NCBI GenBank assembly: GCA_024291935.2
Contig: CM044307.1
Location: 97,655,461 to 97,719,460 of the forward strand
Origin: Okapia johnstoni
Lineage: Eukaryota; Chordata; Mammalia; Artiodactyla; Giraffidae
Length of the DNA: 64,000 nucleotides
Reading direction: 5' to 3'
Shown here: positions 58,033 through 64,000 of the stretch, in pieces
Numbering within the stretch: position 1 is the stretch's first letter
How the letters are laid out: every line of letters starts with the position of its first letter
Translations under genes and position numbers: made by a program
The notes under the pieces: model-generated
Databases searched by the model: none
Told to the model about the DNA's origin: nothing
The model's input: the letters and a program-made list of their open reading frames with translations, nothing else

Positions 58033-58189
58033 TGGTGTCTTTTTCCAGCTTTCAAAAAAATTGTTTTACTGTTGAGTTTTGAGAAGTTTGTTTTTTTGTT
58101 TTTAATATCCTAGGCACTAGTCTTTTGTTATGGTTTGCAAATATTTTCTCTCAGCCTGTAGCCTGTTTGTGAAAGTTTGATTAAACTTG

Positions 58190-58380
58190 AAAGTAGAAGT
58201 CACTCAGTCGTGTCCGACTCTTTGCGACCCCATGGACTGTAGCCCACCAGGGATTCTCCAGACAAGAATACTGGAGTGGGGTGCCAGTCCTTCTCCAGGG
58301 GATCTTCCTGACCCAGGGATCGAACCTGGGTCTCCTGCATTGTGGGCACATCCCTTAACATCTGAACCTCCAGGGTAGCT
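58190..58380 (-). mobile_element. Bov-tA SINE inside L1
   Basis: Antisense copy with a deletion of the ctcctctgtccatgg block (ccaccagggattctcc). Confidence 0.9.
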
Positions 58381-58422
58381 TGTCTATTCATTCTCATAAC
58401 TGGGTCTTTCTCAGAGCATATA

Positions 58423-58436
58423 TATATATATATTTA
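58423..58436. repeat. (AT)n microsatellite
   Basis: Short AT run within old L1. Confidence 0.8.
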
Positions 58437-58931
58437 AATTTTGATTAATTTCAGTTTATAAATTTTTCTTTTTATGGATTGTACTTTCGATGTCAAGTTT
58501 AAGATCTCTTTGCCTAGCAGTAGATCCAAGAGTTTTTTTTCTTGTTTAAACAGTTTATGGTTTTAGTTGTAACATTTATGTTTAAGTTCAGGATCAACTT
58601 TGAGTTATTTTTTTGTATGAAATGTGAAAATTAGGTTGAACATCCCCCCCCATAAATGTACAGCTGCTGTAGCACCATTTATTGAAAAGCTTATCATCCC
58701 TCCATTGAATTGCTTTTATATTATTGTCAGAAATCAGGAGAGCATATTTGTATGTTTTCATTTCTGGGTTCTGGATTCTATATCACTGATCTCTGTATCA
58801 GTCTCTCACCCAGTACTACACAGTCTCGATTGTTGGAGCTATGTACTAGGTCTTAAATTGAATAGACTGCTTCTTTGTACAATTCCTTTTTTTTATTTTT
58901 GAAATTATTTTAGCTGCCTTTTCATATAAAT

Positions 58932-59125
58932 TTTGTGTATGCGCTCAGTTTTGTCTGACTTACTGTGACCCCATAAACTGTAGCCCGCCAGGCTCCTCTA
59001 TCCATGGGATTTTCCTGGCAAGAATACCGGAGTGGGTTGTCATTCCCTCCTCCAGGGTGTCTTCCCAACTCAGAACCTGCATCTCCTGTGTCTCCACTTT
59101 ATCACTGAAGCACCTGGGAAGCCCT
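58932..59125 (-). mobile_element. Bov-tA SINE inside L1
   Basis: Antisense copy. Its head half is part of arm 1 of the inverted repeat at 59049-59177. Confidence 0.9.
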
Positions 59126-59389
59126 GTGTACAAGTTTTATTAATAGAATAGTGTTATCTATACATACAGAACATCTTGCTGGGACTTTGATAGGACTTTC
59201 CTTAAATTTATCTATCCGTGTGTGGGAAATTGACATCTTAACCGTTTTTAGTCTTCCAGTCCGTAAATATGGTATGTCTGCCTATTTATTTAGATCTTCT
59301 TTGATTTCTTTCATCAGTGTTCTGTGTTTTTTGGTATAGAAGTACTGCATATGTTTGCTTATGATAATGTCTATCCTCTCATGCCCACT

Positions 59390-59675
59390 TAAGGCATATC
59401 TCCAGCAGTTCTCTATTCATATTTCTACCTCATCAATTTTTGACTCTACCAGATCATTTCTACTAGCAGCCATTTCTCCCATCCTAAAAAAATCTGAAAA
59501 CCCAAACTGTGTTTTCCTTTGATTCCACTTCTTTTCTGCCTACTGCCTTACTTCTTTGCTCTTCCTTGTAGCAAAACTCAAAAGGTTTGCCTGTACTTGC
59601 TGTTCTCATTTCTTTCCTCATCTTTTCCTTAATCAGTTGTAGTCTGGTATGTGCCCCTACCTTGTCAGAATAACA
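59390..59675 (+). mobile_element. Old L2/CR1-type LINE fragment
   Basis: C/T-rich blocks catttctcccatcctaaaaa, gttttcctttgattccactt, tagcaaaactcaaaaggttt match an old LINE ORF2 segment. Diverged. Confidence 0.4.
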
Positions 59676-59679
59676 GGAA

Positions 59680-59732
59680 ATCTATATTGCTACATCCAAA
59701 TCTATATTGCTACATCTATATTGCTACATCCA
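59680..59732. repeat. Short tandem array before inverted arm
   Basis: tctatattgctacatc occurs three times, at about 59682, 59701 and 59715, spaced unevenly, directly next to arm 2 of the inverted duplication. Confidence 0.9.
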
Positions 59733-59860
59733 AGATGTTCTGTATGTATAGATAACACTATTCTATTAATAAAACTTGTACGCAGGGCTTCTCAGGTGCT
59801 TCAGTGATAAAGTGGAGACACAGGAGATGCAGGTTCTGAGTTGGGAAGATACCCTGGAGG

Positions 59861-59961
59861 TTGACTTGGTGACTTTTCAGCAGGATCGATATTCTAGATA
59901 AATTTTTTTCAGTTTGCTTCAGGGAAATGCAGATGAAAACAAGATACAATTTAGTACCCAT
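59861..59961 (+). mobile_element. L1 fragment, sense
   Basis: gcttcagggaaatgcagatg, then aaacaagatacaatttagta, follows L1 sense order. Opposite in orientation to the large L1 on the left. Confidence 0.5.
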
Positions 59962-59972
59962 CAGATTCCTCC

Positions 59973-60207
59973 AGTATTCTTGCCTGGAAAATCCCATGGA
60001 TGGAGGAGCCTAGTAGGCTGCAGTCCAAGGGGTCGCTAGGAGTTGGGCACAACTGAGTGACTTCACTTTTACTTTTCACTTTCATGCGTTGGAGAAGGAA
60101 ATGGCACCCCACTCCAGTGTTCTTGCCTGGAGAATCCCAGGGACAGGGAAGCCTGGTGGGCTGCTGTCTATGGGGTTGCACAGAGTTGGACATGACTGAA
60201 GCGACTT

Positions 60208-60236
<29 letters not shown>
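59973..60236 (+). mobile_element. BOV-A2 SINE with long (AGC)n tail
   Basis: Dimer starting at agtattcttgcctggaaaat and ending in about ten AGC units (60209-60238). The flanks cagattcctcc (59962-59972, 60237-60247) are an exact 11-bp target-site duplication. Confidence 0.96.
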
Positions 60237-60240
<4 letters not shown>

Positions 60241-60269
60241 TTCCTCCAAAATTAACCTGGTCAGTGTAA

Positions 60270-60465
60270 GTATAGTATAGTCATATGGTAATTCTATTCT
60301 TAATTTTTTGAGAAATCTCCGTACTATTTTCCATAAGTGACTGTTCCAGTTTACAGTCCCACCAACAGTATACAAGGGTTCCATTTTTCACATCCTCTCT
60401 GACATTTGTTATATCTTGTCTTTTTAATAGTGGTCATTCTAAGAGGAAATGTAAAGGGAAGAGTA
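60270..60465 (-). mobile_element. L1 fragment, antisense
   Basis: tcatatggtaattctattct, ttccataagtgactgttcca, cccaccaacagtatacaagg in antisense L1 order. It is opposite to the sense L1 piece on the left of the BOV-A2, which may reflect an L1 5' inversion. Confidence 0.6.
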
Positions 60466-60599
60466 TAAAATATATGAATACTATGATTACAGACTACATA
60501 AAGATATAAATATTGGGGCAAATAAAGATTACATAGCACTATTGAAGGAAATTTACAACATTGGTTACACTAAAAGCTAACACATTTTAAAAACACATG

Positions 60600-60915
60600 A
60601 AAGTGAAAGAAACTCAGTTGTGTCCGACTCTTTGCGATACCATGGCCTGTACAGTCTATGGAATTCTCAAGGCCAGAATACTGGAGTGGGTAGCCTTTTT
60701 CCCTTCTCCAGCAGGTCTTCCCAACCCAGGGATCGAACCCAGGTCTCCCACATTGTAGGCGATTCTTTACCAGCTGAGCCAACAAGGGAAGCCCAAGAAT
60801 ACTGGAGTGGGTAGCATATCCCTTCTCCAGCAGATCTTCCTGACCCAGGAATTGAACCAGGGTCTCCTGCCTTGTAGGCAGATTCTTTACCAGCTGAGCT
60901 ATGAGGAAAGCCCTA
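60600..60915 (-). mobile_element. Bov-tA SINE with duplicated head
   Basis: A full antisense copy ends at about 60795 (caacaagggaagccc). A second head half follows directly (60797-60914, from agaatactggagtgggtagc to gaggaaagccct). The two halves share the private variant ctccagcag-tcttcc. Confidence 0.92.
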
Positions 60916-63111
60916 AAACAAAACGAAATAAAACAAAACACATACTTGTCAAGGTCATCAAGAAGAAGTAAAGTTTGAGAAATTGTCATACCCAAGAACA
61001 GCCTAGGGAGCCGTGACAACTTTAATGTGACATTCTAGATGGAATCCTGGAACAGAAAAAGGACATTACCTAAAAGTTAAGGCAATCTGAATAAAGTATA
61101 GACCTCAGTTAACAGTTATGTTGATTGAATTAGAACAGTTGTACCATAGTAATGTTAGATGTTAATAATAGTGGAAACTGGGTGTGTGGAATAAATATGG
61201 GGACTTTTCATTGGTTTTGTAAATCTTAAACTATCCTAAATAAAAATCCTAAAAATAAAATTGTTTTTTTAAGAGAGGGAGAAAAATATGCATTTAGCCA
61301 TTTGTTTATCAAATGTCTGTGGAAGGAAAAAAAGTATGCCAGATTTATGTATATTGTTATATACATGCGTATACATATAGATTAATGCTAGAAGGAATTG
61401 AAGTGAAAATCAGCTTTTTATAGAAGGTGATAAATATTTTCTCAGTGTAAAATTTGTTGGAAGCAAGCAAAGTGAATTTAAGACAGTGGTGGTTCTGCAG
61501 CATAAAGAGAACTTATGCCTCAAGTTGGTCTGTTTTTTAAAAGTAAAAGTCATGTACTCTTAACCAGGATCAGGGACCACAGTGGACCACATACTATGTA
61601 AGAGGCCTCTAACTGAAAAAAATTGATGTGAAATCTTTCCATTGTGCTACCAAATCATTTTTGTCCAGTCTTCCCTTAAAGAGGGTGCATCAAATAGATT
61701 AGTGAGAAATTCTGTCTTGAGTGGCACTGTTAATTAGATATATTTAAAAAGAAAGTTATTTTATAATTTTGTGGTGGCTATTACTTTTCTTTATCCTTCA
61801 TTGTTCACCTGGTTGTATGTTTTATGCTTGTTCAGTCCTTTCGTTATTTATTCTTAAAAAAAAATCCTTATGATATTCCTAGAATTTTTTTCATCACTAC
61901 CTAGGTTTTAAGATGGTCTCACATTTGGCTCATCAGTTTTGGTTAGGACTTTAAAATAAGTCAGTTATACATAGAGATGTTCTTTCCTTGCTTCTTCTTG
62001 TCAGTAACCCTTTGTATTGTTCTATACATTTTATGGAATTAAATTGGAGCAGCTCAAAATTATATAATTAAATACAATTAGCTTCTTGATTCAGAGTTCA
62101 ACCTGTTACAGTGATAGCTGACAGCAGACATTTGCACAGTGCAACTCATCAGCATACAAGCCCTGACATAAGCATACGGTTAAGACCTGCTGGTTTTCTG
62201 ATGCACCCATGTGTATGAGTTAATGCACCAAAAGCAGACAGGTAACACGTGTCTTGTAGGTAACATGTATGTGCCCTAGGATTTCATTGAATCGATTTTG
62301 TGCTCCAGTTCTCACTGTCTTTCTCCCTCTTAGTTTGGAAATACATTTATATTAATTGAGAATTATGGTGTCTTTTCATAGCTATATTTGCCATTGTGTT
62401 TTGCCCTCTTTGAATTATCTTCATATTCTTTGCCCATTTTTCAAATGTGTTGTTACTCATGCTTTTCTCAGAGCTTTTTTTTTTAAACATTGTAACTTTT
62501 ATTACTGATATTCTTAGATTTAAATCTTTAATCTGATTGGAAGTTATCTAATGTAAGGAATGAGATGGGGATCTTATAGGAAGAGTCTTTAGGCAGACTG
62601 AGGCCTGGTCCTGAGACCTGATAGTCACTTATCTAGGAAGCCTGGGAAATTGATCTGCAGCTTACCTGGTCTTGCATTAATCATTCAGGAAAGTCCTAGA
62701 GCTCTTTTGAACAAGTTATTGCTTAGACCTGGTAAGCAGCAAACATATGGTCGTGTCTCCAGAATAGGAGAGTCCAGAATGGCACAGAGATGCCCTGAGA
62801 ACAGGAGGGTGCATGCTTCCCTCACTAGGAGAGTGGTATAGCCGTCTCCCTGCGTGTTCTCATGGAATATGTTGCTGACCTGGGAAGCTTCCACCTGGGA
62901 GCATGCTGCTCTGAGTTCTGCTTTGTGTGGCAAGGCCTTGTCAGACAAGTTTTAGCATCATCTGCCATTAAAGAAACTATATACTTGGTTGTGTTTGTTG
63001 GCGTTTTTCTGTCACACACATCACCCTTCTGTGTTGGAGCTTGTTGAATTTGTTTTTAAAAAATCCTAAATGGCTGGTTGTCCGCTTATACCATTTACTC
63101 AGGTATTCTAG
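60916..63111. other. Quiet intronic stretch without young repeats
   Basis: About 2.2 kb without any BovB or Bov-tA. Mostly AT-rich. The part 62580-62990 has a more even base composition and no repeat match that I can see. No gene found. Confidence 0.45.
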
Positions 63112-63329
63112 GGGATCCCAGGTGGCGCAGTAGTAAAGAATCTGCCTGCTGTTGCAGGAGATGCAAGAGACATGGATTCGGTCCTTGGGTTGGGAAGATC
63201 CCCTCAAGAAGAAAATAGCAACCCATTCCAGTATTCTTGCCCAGCAAATTCCATGGACAGAGGAGCCTAATGGACTGCAATCCATGGGATTGCAAAGAGT
63301 TGGACATGACTGAGCATGCATGCACAGTC
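63112..63329 (+). mobile_element. Bov-tA SINE
   Basis: Starts ggatcccaggtggcgcagta, ends gacatgactgagcatgcatg. Complete but diverged. Confidence 0.9.
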
Positions 63330-63614
63330 ATTTACTGAATAACATGCCTTTCCCTCTTGATCCCAATTCTCATTCTTCAGGCTTTATTCCACTTTTCTAT
63401 TACTGAAGCACTCCTATTTTTTCATTAGCTTGCTTTCTAATACATTGTAATTAATGATAGGACAAGTCCCTGCCCTTACTGTTCTTTCTGAGCATTCCTG
63501 AACTTACTCTTTGCATGTCTGTTCTTTCAGATATACTCTGCCATAGAACCAATTCTTGGAGCACCTTTTCTTATAGAGCATTTATAAAAACATCTGTATT
63601 TGGTGGGTGATAAC
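63330..63614. other. Intronic DNA, nothing recognised
   Basis: No gene or named repeat. Confidence 0.4.
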
Positions 63615-63623
63615 GTACTGTGC

Positions 63624-63761
63624 GGAGAAGGCACTGGCACCCCACTCCAGTACTCTCGCCTGGAAAATCCCAGGGACGGGGGAGCCTGGTGGGCTACCGT
63701 CTGTGGGGTCGCACAGAGTCGGACACAACTGAAGCGAATTAGCAGCAGCAGCAGCAGCAAA
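63624..63761 (+). mobile_element. BOV-A monomer with (AGC)n tail
   Basis: A single monomer that begins like monomer 1 of BOV-A2 (ggagaaggcactggcacccc) and ends like monomer 2 (ctgtggggtcgcacagagtc, AGC tail). The flanks gtactgtgc (63615-63623, 63762-63770 region) are an exact 9-bp target-site duplication. Confidence 0.93.
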
Positions 63762-63770
63762 GTACTGTGC

Positions 63771-64000
63771 CACAGAGGATTCTTTGGTCACTGCTGCCTC
63801 CCTCTTTGTTTTAAATGAGTTTAATAGGTCTAGTATTTTTTAAAAGTTAACTAGATTGCACACAGACACTTGGTAACTAGTTTGTTAGCTATCCACCCAG
63901 GCATGTGAATAAATGAAACATATTATGGAGTCTGTTGTACAATGTCACGAACCTCCATCCATGGTTCTTCAGGCACTCTGTCTATCAGATCTAATCCCTT
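63771..64000. other. Intronic DNA, nothing recognised
   Basis: Window ends within intron 1. No exon seen. Confidence 0.4.

Larger units (their letters stand above)
55650..59355 (-). mobile_element. Old L1, antisense, with five later insertions
   Basis: L1 pieces at 55650-55840, 56042-56330, 57141-57545, 58033-58189, 58381-58931 and 59126-59355 run in one antisense order: ttattgaggcatattgtatt, gcataacagtttggagattc, catcctttccagcatttgat, ctgttgagttttgagaagtt, cagctgctgtagcaccattt, tttctttcatcagtgttctg. They appear to be one element cut by the SINEs, BovB and LTR listed next. Confidence 0.75.
59049..59860. repeat. Inverted duplication, 129-bp arms
   Basis: Arm 1 (59049-59177: Bov-tA head plus L1) and arm 2 (59733-59860) are reverse complements. 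I count three mismatches and one length difference at most in 129 bp, all mismatches being transitions. The spacer is about 555 bp. Confidence 0.96.
44195..64000 (+). other. ZDHHC17: ZDHHC17 intron 1 (5' part)
   Basis: Begins at the GT donor after codon 31 and continues past the window end. I looked for a second exon encoding the start of the ankyrin region and saw none. The first kilobase (44195-45215) is GC-rich to mixed single-copy DNA. The rest is dominated by repeats listed separately. Confidence 0.75.

Noticed and set aside
60208..60239. (AGC)n run as a possible poly-glutamine or poly-serine coding repeat
   Set aside because: It is the normal tail of a BOV-A2 SINE and lies outside its target-site duplication only by the shared edge. 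Not in an exon.
1..64000. CRISPR array, operon, phage or plasmid features
   Set aside because: No regular direct repeats with unique spacers and no prokaryotic gene packing. The window is clearly mammalian.
44195..64000. A second ZDHHC17 exon
   Set aside because: I looked for sequence that could encode the start of the ankyrin region after an AG acceptor and saw none. The rest of the window is taken as intron 1.

Overview
This window is nuclear DNA of a pecoran ruminant (cattle, sheep, goat, deer and relatives). It is packed with BovB LINE fragments and with the ruminant SINEs derived from BovB and tRNA (Bov-tA, BOV-A2). Older artiodactyl CHR SINEs and general mammalian repeats (L1, L2, MIR, MaLR LTRs, hAT and Tigger DNA transposons) lie between them. 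I cannot tell cattle from sheep, goat or buffalo by eye. Family names rest on memory of consensus sequences, not on a masking run.

The only host gene I can support is the first coding exon of ZDHHC17 (HIP14, a palmitoyltransferase). It lies on the + strand inside a CpG island at about 43.5-44.5 kb. Its 31 codons run from 44102 to a GT splice donor at 44195. Everything to the right (44195-64000) reads as part of intron 1; no exon-2-like sequence was seen. Everything to the left (1-43.4 kb) reads as intergenic DNA upstream of the promoter.

Layout. 1-15 kb: L2/MIR background with BovB copies at 2.1, 3.2, 5.1 and 13.2 kb and several Bov-tA copies. 15.2-19.1 kb: a deep nest of MaLR LTR, second MaLR LTR, BovB, then BOV-A2 and Bov-tA, with an inverted copy of the flanking DNA at the BovB 5' end. 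19-26 kb: older, quieter DNA with an L1 ORF1-like piece. 26.7-29.2 kb: two closely related BovB copies in opposite orientation. 31.1-34.9 kb: BovB, Bov-tA and an antisense L1. 35-42 kb: L1 tails, CHR, Bov-tA and a hAT element. 41.8-43.1 kb: one or two candidate solo LTRs just upstream of the CpG island. 44.2-64 kb: intronic MIRs, four BovB pieces all in the gene's orientation, a long antisense L1 interrupted by five later insertions, and a 98% identical inverted duplication at 59.0-59.9 kb.

All reading frames outside ZDHHC17 exon 1 that are longer than about 100 codons come from decayed BovB reverse transcriptase, from SINEs, or from GC-rich promoter DNA. I found no new protein system. The most unusual content is structural: nested insertions with clean target-site duplications, two inverted duplications of flanking DNA, a 1.1 kb LINE palindrome, a BovB/Bov-tA junction shared between two loci 13.8 kb apart, and SINE dimers that appear to sit inside a single target-site duplication.
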